DNA of 64,000 nt from Luscinia megarhynchos (Eukaryota; Chordata; Aves; Passeriformes; Turdidae): assembly GCA_034336665.1 (NCBI GenBank), contig JAPFBE010000002.1:79800905-79864904 (forward strand), in the 5' to 3' direction. The notes beneath the pieces were generated by a model. The model made no database searches. It worked only from the letters and a program-made list of their open reading frames with translations, and was not told where the DNA came from. How positions within the stretch are numbered: the first letter of the stretch is position 1; every line of letters begins with the position of its first letter. Below are positions 13,440-25,351 of this stretch, one piece after another. The position numbers and the translations under genes are program-made.

Positions 13440-14165
13440 CTACACGTAGGACTCACAGAAGACCCAAGTACCGACCAGCTGCCCCGGCTTGATGCTGGCA
13501 AGCAAATAACACCCACCCACTACTGATCACTCACTGATCCCCCCAGCAGCTGGCACTTGCTCCTTACAGCCCTCACACACAGTGTGGAGAGTGGGAACTA
13601 CACACAGAGACACTTAAGAAAGTTTTTGTAAGAAGTGAGGGTGTGCAGGTAGTGTTCAGCCAGACTCTGCACACGACTGACCTCTTTTATACCCCTTTCT
13701 GTCTGATCCTCCCTCTGCCCCTTCCTGATCCCTCTCCTCTAATTATTCCCTCCCCTTTGCTCCTTCACAATCCCTTTCCTCCAATTATTCCTTCCAAAGT
13801 TTTGTAGAGTCCCCCTCAAATATCCCAAACCCTCCTGTTCTTCTTGTTTGCCTTCTTATCAGTTACAAACTCCAGGTGTTCCTGTCCAAAGTTCTTCAAT
13901 GGCCCATCACTCAGTAACGTGACACGTCTGGGTTTTGTCATTGTCTCTCTCCCTTTTCCACCAGGTTTGCATCTGTGTGTCCTTGTTTATGGAATCATGA
14001 ATTCATTGCCACCTCTGCTTTGAAAAGGTCAGGTCCCTGGTCAATAGCCTTCATGAAGCAGATGCTCTTACCTTCCACAAGGCATGCATGCAAGGGTTTA
14101 TCTCAAACTTTCCTACTCTCTGATACTGAAGGACAAAGTCTCTCAAGGTTACTAGTGGGATAGTC
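13440..14165 (-). mobile_element. Possible LTR of an endogenous retrovirus
   Basis: On the minus strand this stretch has LTR-like layout. A purine-rich U3-like part (complement of about 13690-13900) is followed by a TATA box (complement of 13685-13691, in the context TATAAAAGAGG) and then R/U5-like sequence down to about 13440. It resembles passerine ERVK-type LTRs from memory. Boundaries are uncertain, no target-site duplication was found, and I see no clear internal retroviral genes beside it. It could instead be unrelated sequence with a chance TATA motif. Confidence 0.38.
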
Positions 14166-15084
14166 CAGACCCCATAGTTTTGTGATTTTCCTTTGAATAT
14201 TTGTCGATACTGATGTTTCATTTTACAAGAATTTTAGTTTCATTTTTGAATGCGAATCATGAAAATCTGTGGTTTATGCATAGAATCTAGTCAAAATTAT
14301 AAATTCAGTGCTTGGTTTTTGCCAAGCCCTTTCCAGTTTTAACAGGACAAACTAAGAACAGAGGTTATGTACAGTTCCTACTAAAAGTATTTTTAATTTA
14401 ATTTACTATAGTGGCTTTATAAGTAGGGAAAAATCATAGTTAGAAATGTTCGTCTCTGCCAAGTTAGCTTTTATCTTGAAGTTCCTGTTCTGCGCAGATG
14501 TATGTATGTATGAAATAATGAAGAGCCCCAAAGCAACCATATAGGAGAGTACTTTTCAATGTTATATTTTGATGATAAATTGTGGAATTTGGTAGCAAGC
14601 CAAGACGGATGGCAATAAATAAATTATGCTTAGGGTCAGGGTAGGCACACAGACCTGACGGTATTTTCTTCATTATTTCATCTGGAGGTAAATGCAAGCC
14701 TCAGATAATAAAAACATGAAAATTCAGCTGCCTGATAGGAAGTTCAGCTCAAATCTGCATCAGTGCTTGAATATGCAGGACTGGCTCCTTCCTCCTAATG
14801 ATGTGCGTCCTCCCACACCCCAGCATCATTAACTACACCCCAGGGCATTAACTACAGGTAGTGGCAATGATCTTGGTGTTACCTTGTGTATCAGTTACAC
14901 GAGGAAATTCCAGCCACCCCAATAGCAGCAGCTTTGGGAGCGGATTAGAAGGGCGCAGTGAAAGAAAACAAATGTTCATGGCTGCAGAATTAGGGGTAAA
15001 TTCAAAACATTCCATGGCCTCCTCTGATATTATCTTTCCTTATAGAGAAACGGAGTTAATTTCTGCTGCTTTGCCACTCAAGAA
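14166..15084. other. Proximal upstream region of LAPTM4B, no gene seen
   Basis: AT-rich intergenic sequence that turns abruptly GC-rich at about 15085. Open frames of 77 to 79 codons have no recognisable content. No TATA box at a convincing distance from the LAPTM4B start was found, in keeping with a CpG-island promoter. Confidence 0.5.
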
Positions 15085-15361
15085 TTGCGAGACGCGCTAG
15101 GAGCTTTGCCAAGGAATGCCGAGCCGGTTCGCGCTCGGCGGGTTCGCTGCGGGGGACATCCCGCGGAGAGCAGCGCTGGGCTCGGCTGCGGGCTCGCTGA
15201 ACGCCCTGGGCTCCGCACCCCGAACCCTCCCGGGCCTCGGCGCGGCTGCTCCGGGCTGGGCTGCGGTACAGGCGGCCGCAGGTGCCGCAGAGCTGCCTCC
15301 GCCCGTCTGGGCTGGGCTGGGCCGGGCCGTGCTCGGTCCCGCCCGCCGTGAGGGGAGGCTC

Positions 15362-15545
15362 CAGCCCGGCCCGGCCCGGCCCGGCCCGGCCCCCGGCTCA
15401 GCTCCCGCCCGGAACCGGCCCGGCTCCAGCCCAGCCCAACCCAGCTCGGCCCTGCCTCAGCCCAGCTCAGCTCAGCCCAGCCCGGCCCCAGCCCCGACCC
15501 CGCCCCGGCCCCGCCCCGGCCCTGCCCCGGCCCAGCCCCGCCCCG
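15362..15545. repeat. C-rich pentamer array with G-quadruplex potential
   Basis: Bases 15365-15392 are a near-perfect CCCGG tandem. From about 15426 to 15545 the same theme continues as degenerate CCCAG, CCCCGG and CCCCGC units. The minus strand carries many closely spaced runs of three to four G, a strong G-quadruplex pattern, ending about 55 bases before the LAPTM4B start codon. The unit repetition also inflates open frames on both strands, which are not genes. Confidence 0.85.
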
Positions 15546-15598
15546 CGGACCGGCGCGGCCAGAGGCGCGGAGCGGCCGAGCCCTGAGGAGCCGCCGAG

Positions 15599-15694
15599 AT
15601 GCTGAGCTCGCCCTGGGCGCGTTTCTACTCCAACAGCTGCTGCCTCTGCTGCCATGTCCGCACCGGCACCATCATCCTCGGCGTCTGGTACCTG
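15599..15694 (+). CDS. LAPTM4B: LAPTM4B exon 1 (coding part)
   Basis: This encodes residues 1-32, from ATG through GVWYL, ending in phase 0 before a GTAAGC donor at 15695. The N-terminus is cytosolic and rich in cysteine (SCCLCCH), and the first membrane segment begins near residue 24. The start is chosen because an in-frame TGA at 15584-15586 lies 12 bases upstream, so translation cannot begin earlier in this exon, and conservation with the family starts within a few residues. The ATG has G at -3 but C at +4, a moderate initiation context. The first few residues differ from human (MLSSPWAR against MKMVAPWTR). Confidence 0.95.
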
Positions 15695-18129
15695 GTAAGC
15701 GCGTCCCTCGGCCCGGGCTGCAGGCGCGGTCTGAGGGGCTGCTCGGTGCGTGGGGATGCCGAGGCAGCGGCTCAGGCAGCCCGGGCGGGTTCCGAGGAGC
15801 CGCGTTGTTAGAGCGGCGCAGTGCGCGGCATCCCCGCCGCTCGTCCCGGCGGGCTCCGGCTCCGGCTCCTGCTCCGCCGAAACTGGGGCATGAAGCGTGT
15901 GCGGGCTCAGGGCTCAGGGCAGCGGCGCAGGACGTAGAGGGCACGGGCAGGCTCGACAGGGTCTCAGCCCAAAAGCTGCTTGGGGGCTGGAATTGTGATG
16001 AGTGCAGACCCCCGGAGTGAGGGCTTTCCCCCGAACTTCGGGGTGGCCTCAGGCCGGGGCTGGCTGCAGCGCACGGGCGCCGCCGGTGCATCAGCTCCAG
16101 CGAGGCTGCCCGGCCCCCGGACACGCACAGATGATGGGGATGTTTTATCATCCCTGGTCGCTGCTCCATGAGGCAGTCGGGCGTTCTTGTTGCTGCTGTC
16201 CCCTGTGTTGCAGGTAATCATTTGGCAGCAGTGCTTTGCTCTGCCTGGTAGGCAGCTGAAACCTTCCAGGCAGCTTTTCGCAGGTACTAGAAAGGCATCT
16301 TTCCTCTACCAGGATTACAGGACATGAGAGAGGAATTTACCCTGGAGGCACCAGGGTAACCATCAGTAACCAAAGGCTGTTTGCCACCCAGCTATTTGGC
16401 CCGGGGAAAGACTTGGTGAGGAGGAGCCGCGTTAAGCTCTCAGTTCCTCTCTGACAATTGTTTCTCCATCCTTTGCAATGCGGAAAAAGCAGTTTTCCCA
16501 GAACTGGTCCAGCCAAAGTCTCAGGGTTTTCAGAATAAAAAGAACTGTTTGTTTGCTGTAGGTAACGTAGATGCATTTCTCAGCCTGCTCAGTCTCTTGG
16601 TGTGAGGAATCAGTCTCTGATGGCAGGGCTGTACAGAGCTGTTTGCCAAGCATCATTTTTCAAATGATTGCAGACGGAAGCAGATTAGACCAGGGCTTAT
16701 TTGCTAACTACTGAAATTCCCTGCAGAAGCAAGTGAAAAATGTAGGGCTGGCCTCCACTGTAGGACAGCTCATTAAATAAATTCAACCAGTGCAATAAAA
16801 AAGCAAGGTTGACATTTATGTCCTAGAAATCATGTAAAATATTCTATGTCCTGTAAAATATATATTTCACCACTGAGAAAAATGTGCAATAGTTGAGGCA
16901 TTTCTTGCTACTGGTTTAATAAAATATAGAAAATGGCAATATCCACAGCCTGTAGTATCTACAATACTGATGGTATTGTAAAAGATGCCTCTCTTTGCAA
17001 TTCAGTTTTGCTAAGTTGTAATATGACCTGAAAGCTTTTGAACATTTCTTCTAGGTTGCTTATTATTTCTTTCTGCCTTCAGCTGAATGAAGCCTTTTCA
17101 CATTGGCTCCACAGAGACAGGGATACAGATATTTTAGCTGTTCAGTGGACCTAAAGTTATTTGAGGAAGAGGGAAGTGCATCACCTGGGCTTGGATACGA
17201 AGAATAGCCTGCTAGCTTTTTAGACTGTTACCTAATCTGTTATAAACATTTAATTACCAATGGGCACGTAGTATTTTACGGCAAATTCGGGTTTTAAATT
17301 TCCATTCCTATGAGCAGGTATTTCCTGAGGTACACCTCTTTCTTCTTTTGCTTTCATAACTTTTTCAGGGTGGATTTCTAAATTGCTTCAAACTGATAGG
17401 GTACACATCTTTTTTTCTGTGCTTTCTTTGCTATGGCAAGTATTTGAATTTTAAATTTAATCATTAAGAAGAGATATTTAGATGCATGTACCTAATAAAT
17501 TCTAAACCTTTTTGATTGCTTATTATGTTAGGAAACAATAAGTAAGGAAGGAGTAGCTCATTGAATGAATGGCCCTGGTTGAAAGGTCTGGTTGACAAAG
17601 TCATATACAAATGGATTTCTTTGGCTCAGAAGAACAGTTATGGTTTGGTTACTTTGTGCTGCTCAGGGTTAACATAAAAATCGGTGTTGTCCTGGTGGCA
17701 TTTTTTTCTCTCTGCATGTGTTTTGAGTGATTGCATTACTCCAAACCACACATAACCTATGACCATTGCTTCTAAGTTTGAAAACCCTCTCTGATTTTTT
17801 GCAGTATTAACATGTATTTAATATCATTTTTGCCATTATTCTTTATAGGAAATTACTTGCCAAAAAAACCCCAACCTATAGAATGAATAATTTTCTTGTT
17901 GCTTTTTCATTTCTCACTACCTATGAAGTGTAAGTTTTATTAATTCTATGACCATGAATACAATTCAGTAGTAGAGGCATCTGGAGGATGAGGAGGAAAA
18001 AGCAGTGGCTTAAAAGTTTTGGCAGACTTTTAACACAACATTTTCACATGTTGAACCAGTTTTGAGTTAGCATAATTTCAGGAGGCAGAATTGAATGTCT
18101 GAGTAAATGTGGAGAAAACGGCTGAGATG

Positions 18130-18300
18130 GAATTCACCTTCCCATAGCAACCCTCCCATGCCATGCTGTGCCCTGGGAGTTGGAAAGGTGTTGATAACAC
18201 ACCAGTGTTTTGGCTGCTGCTGAGCAGTGCTGTGTCTCAACATTCCTCCCCCATCAATAAGCTGGGGGATGCTCTAACCTTTTGGAGTTGGGTGATTGGA
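18130..18300 (+). mobile_element. Degenerate LTR fragment (avian ERV)
   Basis: The stretch with GATAACACACCAGTGTTTTG, then GCTGAGCAGTGCT and an AATAAGCTGGGGG-like end, matches a widespread avian LTR pattern from memory, including the altered AATAAA-type signal near 18256. Only about 170 bases are recognisable, so this is a fragment. Edges are approximate. Confidence 0.5.
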
Positions 18301-21300
18301 GTCCTACAAGCAGTGGGGAGGGTGGGAAGCCGAGTGCATGTAGAGACATCAGTGCTGCTGTTGAGAGAGTTTTCTTACAAAAGTAAGGGGCAGGAACAGT
18401 GTGCATTTCCAACACAAGCACAGCAGCCACAGACACAATGGTCTCATAAGGTATCAATAGCTGAGAAATAAATATTTAACTTTACTCTATTTTAGAACAT
18501 AATGGATCTCAGAATGCTAATGTTTCTGTAGCTCTTGGGTTTCAGTAGTTTTTTTCCTGGTAGAGCCATTGGTACTACATCTAGAGTAATATAACATACC
18601 AGTGCATGATAATATAATATAGCATAATAATGCAATATACATATTGTCACTGGGCACTGAGGTACTTCAGTGTGAAAAGCAACTTGTAAAAGTTGGAATA
18701 ACCAGGGGCAGTTTCCTGGAAATAATATCTAATGGGGTTGCAGAATAGCCCACACTTCAGGAATTAGTGTGCTGCTTTGGGGAGAAAAGCTTAACAGGGA
18801 GTGTTGCAATGTTAAATATGAACATTATGCTGAGGATTAAAATGTCAGTAATATGGCTGGCTGGAGGTTAATACTTATTTCAAACCTAAGGACCTGTTTG
18901 GTTTGGCTGGTTATTAATTTTTGGGGTTTTATCTGAGATGGACTGTACATCTCTTTATTATAACATGAAATCAGAGGTCACAATAGTAATGCAGAAACAT
19001 TTTGGGCACAAGTCTTAGAAGTGTTGTATTTAAAGAGAAAAAGCAAACAAACCAAGTGAAATTAGAAAGTCACTTCTAACAATTTTGTCACTATGCCGTT
19101 CAGGGCAGTGACAATGCTGAAATGAGCCAACTTCAGCTCTGATCTCCAGCGGGTGCTGGAGGGGGAAAACTGGCATTTCTGTTTCCAAGTGACCCAGTCA
19201 GTGCTGGTGAGTCAGAATAACAACACCCTGTCAGTGACAGCATTTATATACACAGCGGGTCTTCTTCCTGAGGAAATGGACTCCACTTTCCTTGTCTAAA
19301 ACACAAAGCAGGAACATCAGATATGCTGACAGTGTCATGGAAGGATTTTCCACTCTCCTGGCAGTGGCAGTGGGGTCAGTGCACACCCAGAGGATCCACT
19401 GATACCATCTGGGATAATAGGAATCCTGATTATTTCTGATTGACGTTGGTGGGGAGAAGATGAAATTGTAAGGTATCAGTTAAAAAAAATAAACACTGAG
19501 AGAAGGAGCATTCATTTTTGAGCTCTGTGTGCCCAGTGCCTCCTGCTGCCTGCCCCAGTGCAGCAGTGCTCTGGGCACAGGCTGCTCCTCCCCGTGGTCC
19601 CACAGTCCCCCCAGGAGCCATTGCCATGCCTGGGGAGCTGCTGCTCTCCCTCTGCACTCCCCGAGGTCCTGACAGTGAGGGGGCTAAAAATAAAATCTAA
19701 TGGAAGGCTGAGAACCTTTTATAACCACAAGTTATTGAGTTGTGTGGCTCTCACTGAAGGATGTGTGCTAAGAACATAAATAGAGCAAGCCAAAGTTTTT
19801 AGCCTGGGTGGGTTAAATGTTTGAGCTGCTATTTGTGGAAAGCTCAGCATGAATTGCTAGTTGTGACATTTCAGTTCTGGATTTTTTTGAATACACTGTT
19901 GAAAGCATAGCTAATATCTATCTCTGTCCCAGTCATTTTTTAATAAAAGGACTGAATCCTAATAATGAAAAAATGTACTGGTAGTAGACTTACATTATAA
20001 AGCAAAAGAAAAGCACAACATTGCTAAGGTCTCACTGATTTAAGGTTGAACACCCTGACAGGATTGTTCACTTGATTGAGTGCACTTGATCTCAAAAGGA
20101 GAATGCAAATATATATTTTGTGACTAGGCCACATTTATGTCCTGGTATTTTTCAAGCCTCATGAAAAACAGTATGTATGGCAATGTGCTTAAATACCAGT
20201 TAGAAGATTTCAGTAATCTTGGCTTACTTGGCAGGGGGTAGAGATCGGTGACTGCTCATGTAAACAAAATATCCCTGCACTGGATCCTTCCAAGCTGCTT
20301 CTTCTGCAACCTTTACACTGTCTGAGACTACTCACATCAGCGAAGAGGGTCTTTTGAACAGACTGTAAAGGCCCTTTTAGGGAAAATAAAGAAATTCTAA
20401 AAAGTTCTTGATTATTTTTAAACCTGTGAGAATGAGGAGATTTTGAAAACTGAAAAAAGAACTGAAGTTGTGAAAAGAGCAAAATTGCACAATTAAAAAG
20501 CCTGATGTGTTATCTCAGTGTCAGGCTCTGGGAATTTTTATGAATATAGATATGAGGCCTTGTGTTCTACTTAGAAAATTAGCTTGCTTTATTTTTATAT
20601 GGAACAAAGTGGGCTAAAAGCAAAGATTTTCAACTTTATGTTTGTATGAGGGATCACAGTAGCCAGCTCACTGATGGCTCAGTTCCTTCATACCATCCGG
20701 GGATGTCGCTTCCTGTGTTGTGCCCGTGGGATGTAGCTGGGGGTTGGGTCAGGTTATCCTGCAACCCCACCTTTACCACCTCCAGTGACAGTCCAGTCCT
20801 GGTGGTCCTGGGGAAACAACTCTGGCAGAATGAGGCCTGCCCTGCTGTGGATTCACCTCACCAGGTGTTTGCCCCTCCATGGCCAAGACCTGGGCTGTAT
20901 ATTCAGGGGAAAGAGCTGGATGGTGCCAATGACATTCCTAATTCCCATCGCTAGGTAGGAGATGTAGAATCAGCAGTATGTGAAATTTCTCTACTAGTAA
21001 GTGAAGGTGTCATAATGTGAAATTACTTGAGATTCCCAATTCTTCTAACAGAAATGGCTGAATTGATTAACTATGTCCCAAGTGCCATGTCTATAAAATG
21101 ATCATTAGTTTTTCTATTGTCTATACTTAAAAAGAAAAAAGACAAGATGATGTAAAAAAAGCAGTAACGTTCCCAAGTAACTCATTAGACTCTTCCTATG
21201 CACATGCTTGCTATTGAGAGGAGTGGAGAGAAAACTTGGAATTCATTATGAATAAAGGAGAATATGAATCTTACTTTTAAAGGCTTCCCTGATGATTGAT

Positions 21301-22289
21301 GTACATGTTGAATATCCAGTTGAGACTGGAGTCAGAGGAGGTTCAGGGTATATGCTCTTGGACTGGATCACATCCATTTCATTATCTTCAAGAGGGGGGA
21401 AAAGGTGACTGATTCTGCACACAGATACCTGCTTAGGCCCTCTATGGTATTTTCTTAACAGACTGAAAGCACATGTATGCATTTTAGGTATGTCATAGCA
21501 AAGAATACAGACCAATAATGATCATTAGCATGAACAGAATGGTCTTATTTGAAGGACCTTCTCATGAACCCCATTCTGATTGTAACTTTTCTAGACACAT
21601 ATTGTTAAATAACATAACAGTTATTAGCTTCAAGAATGGCATCAGGAGAATTCCTTAAAGAGCTCTTCCCTTCTCTGCACAAGCCCAGGTTCATTTTTGC
21701 AGTGCTGGACCTTATCACATCTTTTTTCTTCGATTCATGCTTCAGGCCCTCTTCAGTTGAATTACATAATAAAGGAATGTATTGGAGAAATTTAAATGGC
21801 AGAATCAATAAGATAGCTTGCAAAGAGCCTAATCCCTCACCTGTGTGTGACAAAATCCATCCCTGAACAGGCCAAAAAGGTTATCTGTACAAAGGATGGG
21901 TTCATTGGTGCACCATATCCCAGGTACCCTGTGCTTTTCTGTTCTAGGTGAAAATAACTGGATTTGTGCATTTCCTGTGCTTCACAGAAAAGAAGAAGCA
22001 GCATTTTATTAGTCTGTCCCAGATTCTGTCATGCATCAATATGACATTAAAACATTTATTAAAAATGTTTTTTCTTGCAAAAATCTTTTAAGGCATTGGA
22101 GGGATAAAATTTCTTGAAAATGTCTTTTGGGCAGCCCTTGCACTTACTGAACTGTTTATTAGTCTGTGACACAGCACAAGGATTTATGAAAATGTCTTTA
22201 AGCTCTAATCCCCTAACATAGGCAGTTTTTCTTATATCCCCAAGTACCACGGTAGGATATTTCATAGAGTATGTAATCATTGCAATGAC

Positions 22290-22359
22290 AGCTGATAATC
22301 TGCATCAGTTGTCTTGATAGTGACACAGTTGTCTCGTGTAATCAATACAATTATCAGCT
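22290..22359. repeat. 10-bp inverted repeat enclosing a 9-bp direct repeat
   Basis: AGCTGATAAT at 22290-22299 is exactly complementary to ATTATCAGCT at 22350-22359. Between them CAGTTGTCT occurs twice, at 22306-22314 and 22326-22334, 20 bases apart. The surrounding AT-rich sequence is rich in ATCA/TAAT motifs and has the look of a regulatory element, but no function can be shown. Confidence 0.6.
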
Positions 22360-22697
22360 CAGAAACTGCAAACTTGTGTAAAATACCCTTTTTTTCTTAT
22401 TAAGGCCTTCAATTGGATAATAAATTCCCTCCAGTGAGAAAACAGATGGTTGGTTTTACGAGGAGCAAAGTTTACATAAATGCCTGTTGAAGGAAAGAAT
22501 CCCATTAAGAGTTCAGTATGCTATAATTACATTTGGGTTTTTATACAAAAAAATCATGAATATATTTATAGAAAGGAGAGAAGGTATTACATTAATCAAG
22601 TAAAATGTGTTTGGAAGTTCTGTTGAAGGTTAATATGTATCTCCTAGTGAGCCAGAGGAGAACACATTAAGCTTCCTAAACTGATCGTTGATTAGAC

Positions 22698-22705
22698 TGA
22701 CGTCA
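22698..22705. promoter_or_regulatory. Perfect cAMP-response element (TGACGTCA) in intron 1
   Basis: This is the full 8-base palindromic CREB/ATF site, in context GACTGACGTCAGTGAA. A single exact match can occur by chance in 64 kb, and its location in an AT-rich intron says little about use. Confidence 0.3.
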
Positions 22706-24299
22706 GTGAAAATGCAATTAGTCTTATATATTCTTGGACATATGGAACGGATGTTGCAAAATAGCCAGGAATTAATTTCCTTGATTGCTTTCTTTTTCTC
22801 TTGTTTTATTGTGAGGCTTGTGCTTTGACTGTAAAACTCTGGAAGTTTAAAGTGACCGAGGCTTGAAAATGTGCAATTTCTGTGCTGTTCTCCAGCAGGG
22901 CTGGAGGTTTAAAGTCCCAAATCTCCAAACAGCAGAATAAGAAGCAAAAAGCCTTGCTTGTGTCTGAAGGTGTGAGAGAGTGCTCCTGGTCGATGGGAGG
23001 TGAATTGCCAGGGAGGCATCACTGAAGAATTAATGTGGACTTGAGGCTGTTCCTGCACCTCCTCTGGGTCAGCTCTTTTTCAGATGCCTGCAGTCAGCTC
23101 TAACTATTGTCAGTCCTGGTACTCAGCCTTGAAAGGGATTTTGAGAGTGCTGTGACTGTTTTTCATTTTGTTGCTGGCATGTGCTGAGCAAAGTCTTGTT
23201 CTATCCAGAGATATATTAAGCTGCTTAAAGCAGACAGGACAAATGCTTTTGGCAGAAACACAAGTTTGTGGGAGATTTTCACCTTGGAGAGATGCATTTC
23301 CCAACAGCGAAACAGCTGTGGCCAGACAGGATACATGTGATCATGTTCTTTACTATTTCAGTAATTATCTGTACTGTACCCTCCTTCCACTTCTTCCTTG
23401 CATAACTAAACCCCTGCCTTGGGTTGCAGAGTGCTTCAAGGGTGCAGTCACTGCTATGGCTTCTGTGGATATTGCCTGTGGCAGCTACATAAGAATAACA
23501 GATCAATGATTTGGTGTGTTTTGGTGTTGGTTTTGGTTAGGTTGGTTTTTTAATGAAGTGGTGGTATGTGACTTGCTCTACAAACCAGAGCACAGTCCTG
23601 TCAGCCTGCAGTGGCACGTGTCCAAAGAGGCTGGAGGGGGCTCTGAGCACAGACAGTGCTGTGGGATGCTGTGGGTGTAGGACACACAATGTGCTGGCCA
23701 GGGCCAGTGGGTACCTGGTCCAGCCCAGGTGAGCAGCTACAGTGATGTTGCCTGGCCCATCCTCATCCTCTGCCACAAGTCCACACAAAATTCTGGATCT
23801 GTGGGAGCAGCCACAACTCACATTGCAGTCAAAAGTCGCTGCCCTCAAGCTTTCACAGTCACCTGCAAGGCTCAAACATGCATTTTTGGAAGTCAAGGAT
23901 AAATGGAGAAACCAAACAAATCCCAGTTGAACAACCCTTTTTCTGTTAAGGTTTTATTGCATACCAATTCTTTTCTAGTTCTCCAACGTATCCTGAACCA
24001 AGATGACCTTCAGGAGAAATCGTGAGATGATCTGGCAATTGTATATGAGATTATATTTCCCCATAAATATTTCTGTAGAGGTCTTGCTGGGCAGAAGACC
24101 TCAGCAATCATTTTCAGGGCTTTCCTTAGATACAGGTTAAGCTTTCTTTAAATACAAAGGAAAAGTAATGAAGACTCCGTTGATAGATTTGTATACAAAT
24201 AGCTTGTTTTCTTAAGCCAGGAAAGGAGAAAGATTAAATAATCTTATGATCCAGTTATTGCAGTTATGAAAGAGATGCCTCTGCCCAAATTAAGGTGCA

Positions 24300-25351
24300 A
24301 GCAAGACCATATGCCAAAGTCAGCAGTATGGATTTTATTTAACAGCAAAGGGGAGGTAGAAGGAGATAGAAAGAAATAGAAAAAGGAGGGAGGAGAAGAA
24401 GAAAGTGACAAAGATCAAGTAGAAAATATCACCACTCCACGGATTCTGATGGTGTCCTATTGATCCTGTTCTTCTGATCTTCTTGGTGGTAAGGGTCCCA
24501 CAAAACACAGAGCTCAGTGGATTAATGTACACTGAGGCCAGGTGGGAATGCCCAGGGACCTCCCCTGCAGGGAACAAGTCTGACCCAGTCTCTTGCAACA
24601 GACTCCGGAGCAGTTGCATCACTTTGCATCATGTGCAGTGCTCTGGTGCAAGGCCTCAGGAATCAGTGGGGAGCACTTTGGGGGGGCTTTGGTGGGTTAT
24701 GACACCCCCTCAGCTGCTCCTCACATGTGAACGTCCCATGGATGTGGCCTGTGGGGTTGGGGGTTTCACAGCTGAGCCTGTTTGTGTAAGGGAGGATGGA
24801 TGTTCGCTGTCTCTGAGCTGAGGTTATGCCACACACCCAAAACTCTCCTCCTCCCCCCTTAGTTGGGAGGGAGTCTGTGCAAACCTGGCCTCAGCAGGTG
24901 AGTCTGTGGGCTATGGCCTCCTCCACCTCAAACCCAGCCAGAGCTAATTTTCAGGACAGATGCTGGATTTGGCTTACTGGGGGATCCTTTTTTCTCCCTT
25001 AGCCTTGTTTTCCTTCTCCCTAGACCTGAGATGATTGAACAATAGTGTCACCCTTATCTCAAGTTCCCTTAGGCAGCTTAACTCTCAGTCTCAAGTTCCT
25101 CTCTGGAGGCATCTTCAGGGAGGGGAGGGCTTTGGTAGTTGCAGCTTCCTTACGCAGTTTTGCCCATAGTGGGCAAAACGTCCTTCATAACAATACTTAA
25201 GCCACAAACCATAACGTTTCAGTCTCTCACGAGTATATAACAAATTAAACTCTGTCTCTAGGAGGGCAGAAACCTCTTGTGCATATTGCACAATCTCTCC
25301 ATCAATTTTTTTAAAAATAAATTTCACCATTACCATATTTCAGTAATAACA
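24300..25351 (-). mobile_element. Solo LTR of an endogenous retrovirus, about 1 kb
   Basis: On the minus strand the element starts at 25351 with TGTTATTACTGAAATATGG and runs to about 24300, with an AATAAA (complement of 24334-24339) near its end, just after a long pyrimidine tract (purine-rich 24345-24415 on the plus strand). This layout and the sequence resemble a passerine LTR family I recognise. No adjacent gag, pol or env is visible, so a solo LTR is the best reading. The left edge and the target-site duplication are not resolved. A 73-codon open frame (25115-25336, minus) lies within the first 240 bases of the LTR. Confidence 0.55.

Larger units (their letters stand above)
15085..16140 (+). 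promoter_or_regulatory. LAPTM4B: CpG-island promoter of LAPTM4B
   Basis: Composition jumps from AT-rich to strongly GC-rich with frequent CpG at about 15085 and falls back after about 16140. The island spans the region upstream of the start codon, exon 1 and the first 450 bases of intron 1, as expected for a broadly expressed gene. Several GC-box-like CCCCGCCCC motifs lie at 15495-15545. No TATA box is seen. The transcription start is not visible from sequence alone but should fall inside the island. No CACGTG core of the lysosomal CLEAR element was seen here. Confidence 0.8.

Noticed and set aside
15116..15655. Several long Pro/Ala/Gly-rich open frames on both strands near the promoter
   Set aside because: They follow from the GC-rich pentamer repeats, which lack AT-rich stop codons in any frame; no domain, and only the short frame from 15599 matches a known protein.
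15000..16200. CLEAR element (TFEB site) expected for a lysosomal gene
   Set aside because: No CACGTG core was seen in the promoter region.
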